From Neptunicoccus cionae (GTDB lineage: Bacteria > Pseudomonadota > Alphaproteobacteria > Rhodobacterales > Rhodobacteraceae), in NCBI RefSeq assembly GCF_014643735.1, contig NZ_BMKA01000002.1, positions 682,001 through 746,000 on the forward strand: a stretch of DNA of 64,000 bases. The letters run 5' to 3'. The translations under genes were made by a program, and so were the position numbers. Position 1 is the stretch's first letter. Every line of letters starts with the position of its first letter. Below are positions 51,921 through 60,889 of this stretch, one piece after another. Under the pieces are notes generated by a model that had not been told where the DNA came from, did not search any database, and worked only from the letters and a program-made list of their open reading frames with translations.

Positions 51921-52792
51921 CAGAAAACGCGATTGAACGGACAGCCGCCCTGTCCTGCTTTAGTGACCCGCAGGATATAAAACCGCTGAGTGGCGGGATC
52001 ACGAATGTGAACCTGACAGTCACCGATCAGGGCCGCAAATACGTGGTGCGAATCGGGGCAGACATCGAAGAACACGGGGTGATGCGCTGGAACGAACTGG
52101 CACTGTCCCAAGCGGCTGCCAAAGGCGGATTTTCACCCGAAGTGATCCACCATGAAGACGGCGTTCTGGTGCTGGAGTATCTGGACGCTTCGACCTTTGC
52201 TGAAGAAGACGTGCGCAAGCCTGAAAACCTGCACCGGATCGTCGCGCTGATCTACGACGTACATACACAAATGGGCCAGCACCTGATCAAACCGGCCCTT
52301 GCCTTCTGGCCTTATCAGGTCAACCGGACCTATATCACCCGCCTGCTGGCCGCCGGTTCAAAATATCAGGGCATGTTCGACAGGTTGACCAAACAAAGCG
52401 AGATGCTGGAACAAGCCACCGGACCGGTCGACCTCGTGATCGGTCATAACGATCTGCTGGCGGCAAATATTCTGGATGACGGGGAAAAGCTGTGGCTGAT
52501 CGACTGGGAATACGGCGGCTTTAACGCGCCTTTGTTTGATCTGGCGGGGTTGGCCTCTAACAACGGGCTGTCTGAGGCGCAGGAGCGGCTGATGCTGGAG
52601 CAATATTTCGCCACCTCCCCCGATCAGCACTGGCGCCCCTATCAGGCAATGAAATGCGCGTCTTTGATGCGTGAAACGCTCTGGTCCATGACCTCGGAAA
52701 TCCATTCGGCGCTGGACTTTGACTATGCGCAATACACCACCGAAAACCTCGACAGGCTGAACGCAGCGCTGTCCGACTTTGCAAACACGTAA
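51917..52792 (+). CDS. choline-kinase-like phosphotransferase 2
   Basis: 291 residues. Catalytic loop IGHNDLLAANIL and metal loop LIDWEYGGFNAPLFDLAGLAS are closer to standard choline kinase than the first paralogue. It overlaps the permease by 4 bases and precedes the second FAD/GcvT gene by 8 bases. So each FAD/GcvT gene in this region has its own kinase neighbour. Confidence 0.87.
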   Translation: MTENAIERTAALSCFSDPQDIKPLSGGITNVNLTVTDQGRKYVVRIGADIEEHGVMRWNELALSQAAAKGGFSPEVIHHEDGVLVLEYLDASTFAEEDVRKPENLHRIVALIYDVHTQMGQHLIKPALAFWPYQVNRTYITRLLAAGSKYQGMFDRLTKQSEMLEQATGPVDLVIGHNDLLAANILDDGEKLWLIDWEYGGFNAPLFDLAGLASNNGLSEAQERLMLEQYFATSPDQHWRPYQAMKCASLMRETLWSMTSEIHSALDFDYAQYTTENLDRLNAALSDFANT

Positions 52793-52800
52793 GGCAAGAT

Positions 52801-55233
52801 ATGACACTCCCTTCCTCTTCGAAAATTATTGTCGTCGGTGGCGGCATCATCGGATGCTCTACCGCGTACCATCTGGCGCAAATGGGTCAGGAAGTGCTGC
52901 TGCTGGAAAAAGCGCAGCTGACCTCCGGTTCCACATGGCACGCGGCCGGATTGGTGGGGCAATTGCGCTCTAACGCGAATATCACGCGATTGCTGGGCTA
53001 TTCCATTGATCTGTACAAAAATCTTGAGGCCGAGACAGGCCTTGCAACCGGCTGGAAGATGAACGGCGGGCTGCGGCTGGCGTGTAATCAGGAACGCTGG
53101 ACCGAGGTAAAGCGTCAGGCCACCACCGCCCATAGTTTCGGGCTGGATATGCAGCTTTTGACCCCGCAAGAGACACAAGACCTGTGGCCGCTGATGGACA
53201 TCGGTGATGTGGTCGGCGCGGCCTTCCTGCCGACCGACGGGCAGGCCAATCCCGCCGACATCACGCAGGCACTGGCAAAGGGCGCGCGTGCCAAGGGCGC
53301 GAAACTGGTGGAACATGCACCCGTAACGGAAATTCTGACGGAAGGCGGCAAGATCACCGGCGTGCGTACTCCGCAAGGGGATGTGACCTGCGAAAAGCTG
53401 GTGCTGTGTTGCGGTCAATGGACCCGAGAGCTGGCCAAAACCGTTGGCGTAACAGTGCCGCTGGTATCGGTCGAGCATCAGTATATGGTCACCGAACCCT
53501 TTGACGTGCCGTCCGACCTGCCCACCCTGCGCGATCCTGACCGGCTGACCTACTACAAAGAAGAAGTGGGCGGTCTGGTTATGGGCGGCTACGAACCAAA
53601 CGGCATCCCGTGGGCGCAAAATGGCATCCCCGACCCTTTTGACTTCCAACTGCTGGAGTCCAATTTTGATCACTTCGAACAGTTGGTCGAACTCGCCCTG
53701 CCCCGTGTGCCTGCTTTGCAAACAGCGGGAATTAAACAGCTGATCAACGGGCCGGAAAGCTTCACACCGGATGGGAACTTCATCCTTGGCGAAGCACCTG
53801 AGATGGCCAACGTCTTTATCGGCGCAGGCTTCAACGCCTTTGGCATCGCTTCGGGCGGTGGGGCAGGTATGGCGCTGGCGGAATGGGTCGCCAACGGTGC
53901 GCCACCCTATGACATGTGGCCGGTGGACATCCGCCGCTTTGGCCGCCCCCACGGGGATGAAGACTGGGTCCGCACCCGCACGCTGGAAGCTTACGGTAAG
54001 CATTACACGATGGCCTGGCCGTCCGAAGAACACGACAGTGGCCGCCCGTGCCGCCGCTCTCCGCTCTATGACACTCTGCTAAACAGCGGTGCTGTCTTTG
54101 GTGAAAAACTGGGCTGGGAACGCCCCAACTGGTTTGCCGAAGAAGGCGAGGAAGCCCGTGACATCTACACTTTCGAACGCCCCAACTGGCACGCTGCCGT
54201 AGGGCGCGAACACAAGGCTGCGCGGGAAACAGCGGTGCTGTTCGACCAGACCTCCTTTGCAAAATTCATCCTGAAAGGTCCGGACGCAGAGGCCGCCCTT
54301 AGCTGGATCGCTTCGAACCGCGTGGACAAGCCGGTGGGCAGCATCATTTACACCCAGATGCTGAACGACAAAGGCGGGATCGAGTGTGATCTGACCTGCG
54401 TGCGCCTCGCGCTGGACGAATATTACATCGTCACCGGCACAGGCTATGCCACCCATGATTTCGACTGGATCGCCCGCAACATTCCCGAAGGCATGAACGC
54501 GCAACTGGTGGATGTAACGTCCTCCAATGCAGTGCTGTCGCTGTTTGGCCCCAAAGCGCGCGAGATCCTGTCTGCCTGCACCCGCGACGACCTAAGCAAC
54601 GAAGCCTTCCCCTTCGGGCAGTCCCGAAAGATCGGGATCGCAGGCTGTCCGGTACTGGCGCTGCGGATCACTTATGTGGGCGAATTGGGCTGGGAATTGC
54701 ACCTGCCAGTGGAATACGCCCTGACTGTTTATGAAGCGATCCACAGGGCGGGCAAGGATCACGGGCTGCGCAACGCAGGCTACCGGGCGATTGAAACGCT
54801 GCGCTTGGAAAAAGGCTACCGCGCGTGGAGCTCTGACATCGGGCCGGATCACACACCGGATGAAGCGGGGCTTGGCTGGGCGGTGAAGATGAAATCCAAC
54901 ATCCCATTCAAAGGCCGCGAGGCAGTGCAGGCCCAGCGCGAAACCGGCAAGAAAAAGATCATGGCCACCTTCACCTGCGACGGGGATGTGATCTTGTCGG
55001 GACGTGAAACCATCTACCGGAACGGCGAAACCTGCGGCTGGCTGTCGTCCGCCGGTTACGGCCACACTTTGGGGCAAAGCATCGGCATGGGCTATGTGCG
55101 CAGCGACACACCGATCGACCGCGCCTACGTGCTTTCCGGCGAATACGAGCTGGAAGTAGCCACAGAGAGAGTGCCCGCGAAGATCACGCTGTCCCCGCTA
55201 TTCGATCCTAAAATGGAGCGGGTCAAAGCCTGA
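52801..55233 (+). CDS. FAD-dependent dehydrogenase with GcvT domain 2
   Basis: 810 residues, paralogue of the gene at 44251. FAD fingerprint VVGGGIIGCS and covalent-flavin His in STWHAAGLVGQLRS; GcvT-type C-terminal half with YRAIETLRLEKGYRAWSSDIGPDHTPDEAG-type substrate/folate region (RAIETLRLEKGYRAWSSD). The first paralogue has LRMEKGYVYWSGDVTPDYTP at the same place, so the substrate pocket may differ. It is last in the ABC-kinase-dehydrogenase operon that begins at 47874. Confidence 0.9.
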   Translation: MTLPSSSKIIVVGGGIIGCSTAYHLAQMGQEVLLLEKAQLTSGSTWHAAGLVGQLRSNANITRLLGYSIDLYKNLEAETGLATGWKMNGGLRLACNQERWTEVKRQATTAHSFGLDMQLLTPQETQDLWPLMDIGDVVGAAFLPTDGQANPADITQALAKGARAKGAKLVEHAPVTEILTEGGKITGVRTPQGDVTCEKLVLCCGQWTRELAKTVGVTVPLVSVEHQYMVTEPFDVPSDLPTLRDPDRLTYYKEEVGGLVMGGYEPNGIPWAQNGIPDPFDFQLLESNFDHFEQLVELALPRVPALQTAGIKQLINGPESFTPDGNFILGEAPEMANVFIGAGFNAFGIASGGGAGMALAEWVANGAPPYDMWPVDIRRFGRPHGDEDWVRTRTLEAYGKHYTMAWPSEEHDSGRPCRRSPLYDTLLNSGAVFGEKLGWERPNWFAEEGEEARDIYTFERPNWHAAVGREHKAARETAVLFDQTSFAKFILKGPDAEAALSWIASNRVDKPVGSIIYTQMLNDKGGIECDLTCVRLALDEYYIVTGTGYATHDFDWIARNIPEGMNAQLVDVTSSNAVLSLFGPKAREILSACTRDDLSNEAFPFGQSRKIGIAGCPVLALRITYVGELGWELHLPVEYALTVYEAIHRAGKDHGLRNAGYRAIETLRLEKGYRAWSSDIGPDHTPDEAGLGWAVKMKSNIPFKGREAVQAQRETGKKKIMATFTCDGDVILSGRETIYRNGETCGWLSSAGYGHTLGQSIGMGYVRSDTPIDRAYVLSGEYELEVATERVPAKITLSPLFDPKMERVKA

Positions 55234-55616
55234 CCCTCCCTAACATTTTTCATTCGATCCACGACCCCGCATCCGGCATCCGGTTCTTTTCTGGTGCCGG
55301 GTGCGGCGAAGGTTTTGATGAGCCGGTTGTGGGCGCATCCCCCAAACGCACGATTTAACCTTCGTCCAGCGGGGCGGCTGCAGCATCAGACGCAGATTCT
55401 TTCACCGCTTGCTCACGCAAACGCGATGCATGTTTTTATTCATTTATTACCGCACTTTAAACCAACTGCGCGCGCGCTGCCGCGCGTGTGTTTCGCCCCT
55501 CCCACTCACCCGTCGGTGACATTTCCGTCAATTTTGCGGGAACGATTCCGAATAAAGCCGCGTTGGAACTGCAATGGGTGACGCGCTGGCGCACCGCTAG
55601 AGAAGGAGAAGTGAAC
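55234..55616. other. intergenic region before the envelope cluster
   Basis: About 380 bases with no recognised gene. A hairpin CCGGCA (55273-55278) with TGCCGG (55295-55300) may end the preceding operon, though without a T tract. The remainder should hold the promoter for the 22-residue gene and its followers. Confidence 0.5.
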
Positions 55617-55685
55617 ATGCACAATGTATTCTACATCATCGGGGTGGTCGTCGTCGTTTTGGCCGTCATCAGCCTTGCATTTTAA
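55617..55685 (+). CDS. 22-residue single-helix membrane peptide
   Basis: The frame at 55617-55685 encodes a peptide beginning MHNVFYIIGVVVVV and ending ISLAF, one membrane helix and almost nothing else. AGAAGGAGAAG lies directly upstream of the ATG, and the next gene starts 18 bases after the stop. The strong ribosome-binding site and conserved-looking helix make it a real microprotein gene. Its function is unknown; membrane stress response is suggested by the neighbours. Confidence 0.6.
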   Translation: MHNVFYIIGVVVVVLAVISLAF

Positions 55686-55703
55686 ACGAACAGGAGACGC
55701 ATT

Positions 55704-56234
55704 ATGACCAATCAAAATACGTTGAACACACAAGGCAAAGCTTCCGTAGCGGATAAAGCAAAAGCGACTGCTTCGGATCTTGCCGGCCAAGCCAAAGAGA
55801 CCGCGAACAGCGCTGCGCAAACTGCAGCGAACGCAGCGGTCCAACAAGCAGATAACGCGAAATCCTCGGTCGCTGACGAAGTGTCCGGCGTAGCTTCTGC
55901 ACTGCGCACAGCCGCAGACGAGATGCGCAACGGATCGCCACAAGAACGCACTTTCGGGCAGATGGCCGAAGGTTTGGCAGATGCTTCAGACGCGCTGCGG
56001 GACAAAGACCTTGGCACAATGGTCGAGGACGTGACCCAATTCGCCCGCAAAAACCCTCTGCTGTTCCTTGGTGGTGCCGCTCTCGTCGGGTTTGCTGCAA
56101 CACGTTTTGCGAAAGCATCCGGTGACACAAACCACGGTAACAGCCACGCCTCAGCTGGTTCGGCGCAGGGGTATGAAACCTATGCACCAGCCACCCAAAC
56201 AGGAACCACACGCACAGGAGGAGACTTCTCATGA
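55704..56234 (+). CDS. YqjD/ElaB-like helical membrane-anchored protein
   Basis: 176 residues. A long Ala-rich, Lys/Glu-rich helical region (about 15-110) precedes one membrane helix (NPLLFLGGAALVGFAATRFA), followed by a low-complexity tail. This is the architecture of ribosome- or stress-associated YqjD-type proteins. It overlaps the holin-like gene by 4 bases. Confidence 0.75.
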   Translation: MTNQNTLNTQGKASVADKAKATASDLAGQAKETANSAAQTAANAAVQQADNAKSSVADEVSGVASALRTAADEMRNGSPQERTFGQMAEGLADASDALRDKDLGTMVEDVTQFARKNPLLFLGGAALVGFAATRFAKASGDTNHGNSHASAGSAQGYETYAPATQTGTTRTGGDFS

Positions 56235-56629
56235 GTGACCATCAACCCACCAAAAGCACAGGCAGTGTCCTGAGTGACGCGCTGAACAATGTAAGTTCAC
56301 TGGTCCGCAGCGAAGTCGATCTGGCACGTGCGGAAATCAGCGAGAACGTCAACCGCGCTGGTACGGCTGTCGGCATGATCGCCGGTGCTGCAATCATCGC
56401 GCTCGTATCCCTTAACGTTCTGGCAGGCGCCCTTGTGGCCGGTCTCGCCGAAGCTGGCATTGATGCTGGTTGGGCAGCCCTGATTGTCGGCGTAATTCTT
56501 GCCGTAATCGCCTTCGGGATGATCAGCAAAGGAATTAACGATCTGAAACTTTCCAGCCTCGCGCCGACACGGACCGCCAGAAACGTGAAACGTGATGCAA
56601 AAGCTATCAAGGAGTCTTACGATGCCTAA
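56231..56629 (+). CDS. YqjE/phage-holin-X-like membrane protein
   Basis: 132 residues with two membrane helices (about 40-62 and 72-95) and charged ends, as in YqjE/DUF1469 holin-superfamily proteins. Together with YqjD-like and DUF3618 genes this makes a common stationary-phase envelope cluster. Overlaps 4 bases with the gene before and 8 with the one after. Not evidence of a prophage. Confidence 0.8.
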   Translation: MSDHQPTKSTGSVLSDALNNVSSLVRSEVDLARAEISENVNRAGTAVGMIAGAAIIALVSLNVLAGALVAGLAEAGIDAGWAALIVGVILAVIAFGMISKGINDLKLSSLAPTRTARNVKRDAKAIKESYDA

Positions 56630-57878
56630 CGACACCCGAAGTGCAAGTGAAATTGAACGCGATATTGAACGGCAACGCGCCAATCTGAGCGACAACATCG
56701 AAACCCTGCAAGACAAGTTTTCCATCGATACGATGGTGCGTCAGGTAGGCGATCAGTTCCGCGAACACGGCGGCGATCTTGGTCGCTCTGTGGTGGAGCA
56801 AGTCAAAGCCAATCCGGTGCCTCTGGCACTGACAGGTATTGGTCTTGCGTGGATGATGTTTGGCAATGGCCAAAAGCGGGAGCAATCCTACCGCTCCGCT
56901 GATTATCGTTCGTCCGATCGCTACGACAGCCGCGACAATCATGCCTATCCCGCAACACGCGTTGCGCCGCATCCCGCTGCCGACTACCGCTCCGGCGAGG
57001 ATGATTACCGTCAGTCCCGCAACCGGAAGGGAATGCCGTACACGCCCCCAGTGAACACTCTGGGCAATGGTGATCCGCTTCCGTCCTGGTCGCAAGATGA
57101 CGACGATGACGGGTCGTCCTACATCGCGGATCGCGCTGCTGATGCAAAGGCATCGATGGCCAACGCACGGGATCGTGTCGCTGACGCAAAAGATCAGGTG
57201 GCCGATAGCGTATCCGACGCCAAGGATCAGGTTTCCGGTAGTGTATCACAAGGTGCAGACAAGCTGCGCGACAGTGCAGGCAACCTGCGGGACAAGGTTT
57301 CGTCCGCCGCTGCCTCCGGTAAATCTGCCGTCGCCAGCGGTGCGGGCACCGTTCAGGACAAGCTGGCCGCTGCACGCAGCCGAATCTCAGAAGGGACCGA
57401 AACCCTGAGCGAAGAAGGCCGCAAACGGGTCATCGCAGCCCGCGAGAAGGCAATCGAGGTTCGCCGGACCGCAACGCAAAAAGCCTCTGAAGGGGCGGAT
57501 GCAGCTGCCGATTTTTATGATCGTCAACCGCTCGTTGTTGGCGCACTGGCCCTTGCCATCGGTGCAGCATTGGGCGGCGCACTGCCGCGCACCCGCACCG
57601 AAGACAAATACGTCGGTGCACACAGCGACCAGATGTTCGAAGAAGCGGAGCGTATCTTTCAGGAAGAGAAAGACAAAGCCGCACGGGTTGCCAAATCCGT
57701 TCAGAAGGAAGTCAAGGACATCGCATCCGAGACAAAATCCGATCTGGACAGCGGCGCACCCGGTGACAAATCCGCAGTCGAGGCTGTTGGCGACAAAGCG
57801 AAATCCGCTGCCAACCGCGTTGCAGACAAGGCCAAATCAAAGGCCAAAGAAGAGGAGCTTGGCAAGCCAAGCACCTAA
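56622..57878 (+). CDS. DUF3618-containing membrane protein with long helical repeat
   Basis: 418 residues from ATG 56622, overlapping the preceding gene. The N-terminal DUF3618 part (ASEIERDIERQRANLSDNIE) is followed by one membrane helix near 70, an acidic/charged linker, a long repetitive Ala/Asp/Lys helical region (about 180-290; DAKDQVADSVSDAKDQVSGS, LEA-like), then a second helix near 310 and another charged tail. It may protect or tether the envelope under stress. A terminator follows. Confidence 0.75.
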   Translation: MPNDTRSASEIERDIERQRANLSDNIETLQDKFSIDTMVRQVGDQFREHGGDLGRSVVEQVKANPVPLALTGIGLAWMMFGNGQKREQSYRSADYRSSDRYDSRDNHAYPATRVAPHPAADYRSGEDDYRQSRNRKGMPYTPPVNTLGNGDPLPSWSQDDDDDGSSYIADRAADAKASMANARDRVADAKDQVADSVSDAKDQVSGSVSQGADKLRDSAGNLRDKVSSAAASGKSAVASGAGTVQDKLAAARSRISEGTETLSEEGRKRVIAAREKAIEVRRTATQKASEGADAAADFYDRQPLVVGALALAIGAALGGALPRTRTEDKYVGAHSDQMFEEAERIFQEEKDKAARVAKSVQKEVKDIASETKSDLDSGAPGDKSAVEAVGDKAKSAANRVADKAKSKAKEEELGKPST

Positions 57879-57884
57879 GCATCG

Positions 57885-57910
57885 AAGGGGGCTTTCACAG
57901 CCCCCTTTTC
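57885..57910 (+). terminator. rho-independent terminator after the DUF3618 gene
   Basis: AAGGGGGCT (57885-57893) pairs with AGCCCCCTT (57899-57907) across the 5-base loop TTCAC, followed by TTC. It lies 7 bases after the stop and ends the small envelope operon. Confidence 0.85.
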
Positions 57911-57939
57911 GTCCCCAACCGTAGATAAGGAAGACAGAG

Positions 57940-58887
57940 ATGGCACGAGGCCGCACCGCCGAATCCCCTGACAACATCCCCACCAAAGGCTGGAAGGATG
58001 TCGCGTTTCGCGTCAAAGACGAGATCGCAAATGACCGGATCGGTCTGGTCGCTGCCGGTGTCGCATTCTACGGACTTCTAGCGCTTTTCCCAGCAATTAC
58101 AGCTGTGATCGCCATCAGCGGTCTGCTGGTCGAACCCAGCCAGATCGTGGAACAGATGCGGTCATTTTCCGGTTTAATGCCTGAAGAAGTAATGACGATT
58201 ATCACCGATCAGGCAACTTCGGTTGCCGGTTCGCGGGACGGCGGGCTGGGACTGGCTGCCATTGTTGGTATCCTTGTTGCGCTCTATTCCGCCTCCAAAG
58301 GGATGGCCAGCCTGATAGAAGGGTTGAACGTCGTTTATGATGAAAACGAGTCCCGCGGGTTCATTCAATTGAAGCTGGTGACTTTCGGGCTCACCCTGAT
58401 GTTGATTGCGGGGCTGTTGGTCGGGCTTGGCGTAACGCTAGCGGTTCCTGCAATTCTGGCTTTTGCCAATCTGGGCACGCTGTCCGCAGTATTCGCCAGC
58501 GTATTGCCGTGGCTGGTGCTGGTCGCCATGACCATGCTGGGGCTAGCTGCGCTTTATCACTTTGCGCCGTCACGGGATCGCCCCGAATGGCAGTGGGCCT
58601 CTCCGGGTGCAATTCTCGGTTGCCTGATGTGGATCGTGGCCTCTGTCGGATTTGCGTTCTACGTTGGTAACTTCGGTTCTTACAACGAAAGTTTCGGTAC
58701 ATTGGCCGGTGCAATCGTGCTGCTGATGTGGTTCTGGATCTCAGCGTACATCGTGCTTATTGGCGCAGAGGTGAACGCCGAGCTGGAGGCACAGACACGC
58801 AAAGACACAACCGTGGGGCAGGATGAACCGATGGGAGAGCGAGACGCGCAGAAGGCCGATAATCTGGGCGAGGCTGCGGGGAAGTGA
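57940..58887 (+). CDS. YihY/BrkB-family inner-membrane protein
   Basis: 315 residues, six membrane helices. Family landmarks: AAGVAFYGLLALFPAITA, NESRGFIQLKLVTFGLTL and AGAIVLLMWFWISAYIVLIGAE. A charged C-terminal tail follows. The family's function is uncertain (an older RNase BN name was incorrect). GATAAGGAAGAC precedes the ATG. It is transcribed after a terminator, so probably from its own promoter. Confidence 0.88.
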   Translation: MARGRTAESPDNIPTKGWKDVAFRVKDEIANDRIGLVAAGVAFYGLLALFPAITAVIAISGLLVEPSQIVEQMRSFSGLMPEEVMTIITDQATSVAGSRDGGLGLAAIVGILVALYSASKGMASLIEGLNVVYDENESRGFIQLKLVTFGLTLMLIAGLLVGLGVTLAVPAILAFANLGTLSAVFASVLPWLVLVAMTMLGLAALYHFAPSRDRPEWQWASPGAILGCLMWIVASVGFAFYVGNFGSYNESFGTLAGAIVLLMWFWISAYIVLIGAEVNAELEAQTRKDTTVGQDEPMGERDAQKADNLGEAAGK

Positions 58888-58942
58888 GCGTAACAGCTCA
58901 TTCGCGCAGTCATGCCACCACCCGCACTGCGGGCATGGCACA

Positions 58943-60073
58943 ATGACAAACGCATCCCCGAACATGGCTCCACAACCCAAGTCACAGCCCGCCCCTTGGC
59001 TGGCAGGGCTTCGGGTGCCGCTTTATGGCATCTTTACCATTCTGCTGTTGCAAGCATTGGTTTGGGCCAGTGACTTCCTGATCCCCGTCACGACCGCATT
59101 TCTAGGGTATCTTATCCTGAACCGCCCACGCCGCTGGCTAGAGCGGAGCGGCGTTCCGCCCTATCTGTCCGCGACGCTGTTCGTCACAATACTGTCTGTT
59201 GTTATCGGCATGTTCCTGATCCAGATCAGTTCTCCTACGGCGCAGTTCATTGAGGATCTGCCTTGGCTGATCGAACAGATGAAAGACCAGCTTTCAAACT
59301 CCGGCGGCACACTGGAGGCGATAAAAGACGCCACCGTTGCAGCAGGTGAGATTATCGCAGATCAGGAACAAGAAACCGTCGAAGTCGAAGTGGTTTCCGA
59401 TCCCGGTATTGTCACCGCCATCTTCAGCATGGCGCCAAGCTTCCTAAGCCGGATACTATTCGCACTTATCCTGTTGTTCTTTCTTATTTCGTCAGGCGAC
59501 CTGTTTCTGACCAAGACGATTGAAAGCATCGACGCCTTTGCAGAAAAACGCCGCGCGGTTGAAGTGCTACACGCGATTGAAGACAAGCTCGGTTACTATC
59601 TTGGCGGCATCACCCTGATCAACATAGGGCTTGGGGTGGCAATCAGCATCGCGATGTATTTTTGGGGCATGCCCAATGTGCTCGTCTTCGGATTTCTGGC
59701 CTTCGGGTTAAACTTCGTGCCGTTCCTTGGCGGGCTGATGGGCGCAGCGATTGCAGGTTCAGTGGCTTTTGTCAGTCTTGAAAGCGCTTGGACCGCTCTC
59801 GGCGTGTTTGCGACCTACGCGACATTGACTTCCATCGAAGGGCAATTGGTGACACCGATGCTGATCTCCCGCCGGATGCGGCTGAACACAACGGTGGTGT
59901 TCCTTACGGTCGCTTTTTTTGCGTGGATCTGGTCGGTGATGGGCATGGTGGTGGCCTTACCGATCCTGATTGTGATCAAAATCGCCTGTGACGAATCCCG
60001 TTCCTTGCGTGTAATCGGGCGCTTCATCGGCGGCGCGGATGATGACCGCACTGAAACAGCGGCGCGGGATTAA
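58943..60073 (+). CDS. AI-2E/PerM-family transporter
   Basis: 376 residues from ATG 58943; an earlier frame from 58823 shadows the upstream gene, and no strong ribosome-binding site marks the start. About eight membrane helices with a charged loop after the third (near 100-140). The conserved GLNFVPFLGGLMGA and EGQLVTPMLISRRM segments are typical of this family, which includes export of quorum-signal and sodium-proton antiport members. The substrate is not inferable. Confidence 0.85.
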   Translation: MTNASPNMAPQPKSQPAPWLAGLRVPLYGIFTILLLQALVWASDFLIPVTTAFLGYLILNRPRRWLERSGVPPYLSATLFVTILSVVIGMFLIQISSPTAQFIEDLPWLIEQMKDQLSNSGGTLEAIKDATVAAGEIIADQEQETVEVEVVSDPGIVTAIFSMAPSFLSRILFALILLFFLISSGDLFLTKTIESIDAFAEKRRAVEVLHAIEDKLGYYLGGITLINIGLGVAISIAMYFWGMPNVLVFGFLAFGLNFVPFLGGLMGAAIAGSVAFVSLESAWTALGVFATYATLTSIEGQLVTPMLISRRMRLNTTVVFLTVAFFAWIWSVMGMVVALPILIVIKIACDESRSLRVIGRFIGGADDDRTETAARD

Positions 60074-60205
60074 AGGCTTTTGACATTGGCTAATCCCACG
60101 CTCCGGCACGGAGTTAACCAAACGTCATCTTTGGCCGCGCGTGGATTAAATGGACTTTCGGGGCTTATGCAGCTAGTTCCGTGTCGTTCGACAAGCAGGG
60201 CCACC

Positions 60206-60847
60206 ATGACAGACACGACCTATCCCAGCCGGTTCACGTCCCACCGCCGCGCTGATACAGCAGTCCATTTCTTCGGGCTGGTGCTGATATTTATCGCCGG
60301 TGGGCTGATGCTGACAGAAACCGCCACCGCGCATTCCCTGCCGGTCTTTTTTGCCGTTCTGGTGTACGTTTTATGCGCGCTGGCGTCGAATGTGGCGTCA
60401 TGGACCTATCATTTTGCCCCGTGGCACGGCCATCGCGTGATCCTGCGCCGGTTGGATCATGCTGCGATTTATCCCAGCATTGCAGGAACATTCACCCCGT
60501 TCTTTGTTCTGGCCAACACCGGCTGGACCCTGACCCTTCTGGTGATCTGCTGGGGGCTGACCTGTGTGGCCATGTATAAGAAATTAACCGATATTTCGGT
60601 GCAGTCCAAATGGTCTATGGCGTCTTATCTTGGGCTGGGAGCAATCGGATTGCTGGCGCTGCCGGATATGCAGGACATGCCTATTGTGACGCTTTGGTGC
60701 ATTATCGCAGGGGCCGCCGCTTATGTAATCGGCACTGTTTTTTATGCACGTAGATCAATGCCTTACCGTTATGCCATCTGGCATACTTGGGTGAATATCG
60801 GCGGTATCTTCATGTTTGCAGGCATCTGGGCCGCGCTGTTTCCCTAA
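60206..60847 (+). CDS. haemolysin III (PAQR-type) family membrane protein
   Basis: 213 residues from ATG 60206 (AGGG upstream); the 5' frame to 60080 lacks features. Seven membrane helices. Conserved metal-site residues are suggested by SNVASWTYHFAPWHGH (Ser and His), RRLDHAAIYPSIAG (Asp, His) and the terminal WHTWVNIGG His. PAQR/HlyIII proteins are membrane hydrolase-like; the haemolysin name is historical. It converges on the antiporter gene. Confidence 0.88.
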   Translation: MTDTTYPSRFTSHRRADTAVHFFGLVLIFIAGGLMLTETATAHSLPVFFAVLVYVLCALASNVASWTYHFAPWHGHRVILRRLDHAAIYPSIAGTFTPFFVLANTGWTLTLLVICWGLTCVAMYKKLTDISVQSKWSMASYLGLGAIGLLALPDMQDMPIVTLWCIIAGAAAYVIGTVFYARRSMPYRYAIWHTWVNIGGIFMFAGIWAALFP

Positions 60848-60889
60848 CAACCGCGCGCTAGGCCGTTCCGGCTGAGCGGCGGGGCACCG

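Noticed and set aside
56231-56629. Holin-like gene as sign of a prophage
   Set aside because: No lysin, capsid, tail or integrase genes are near; YqjE-type proteins are chromosomal and found with YqjD and DUF3618 genes.
58914-58940. Hairpin between the YihY and AI-2E family genes as a terminator
   Set aside because: CCCGC/GCGGG forms a short stem but no T tract follows, and it is just before the next start codon.
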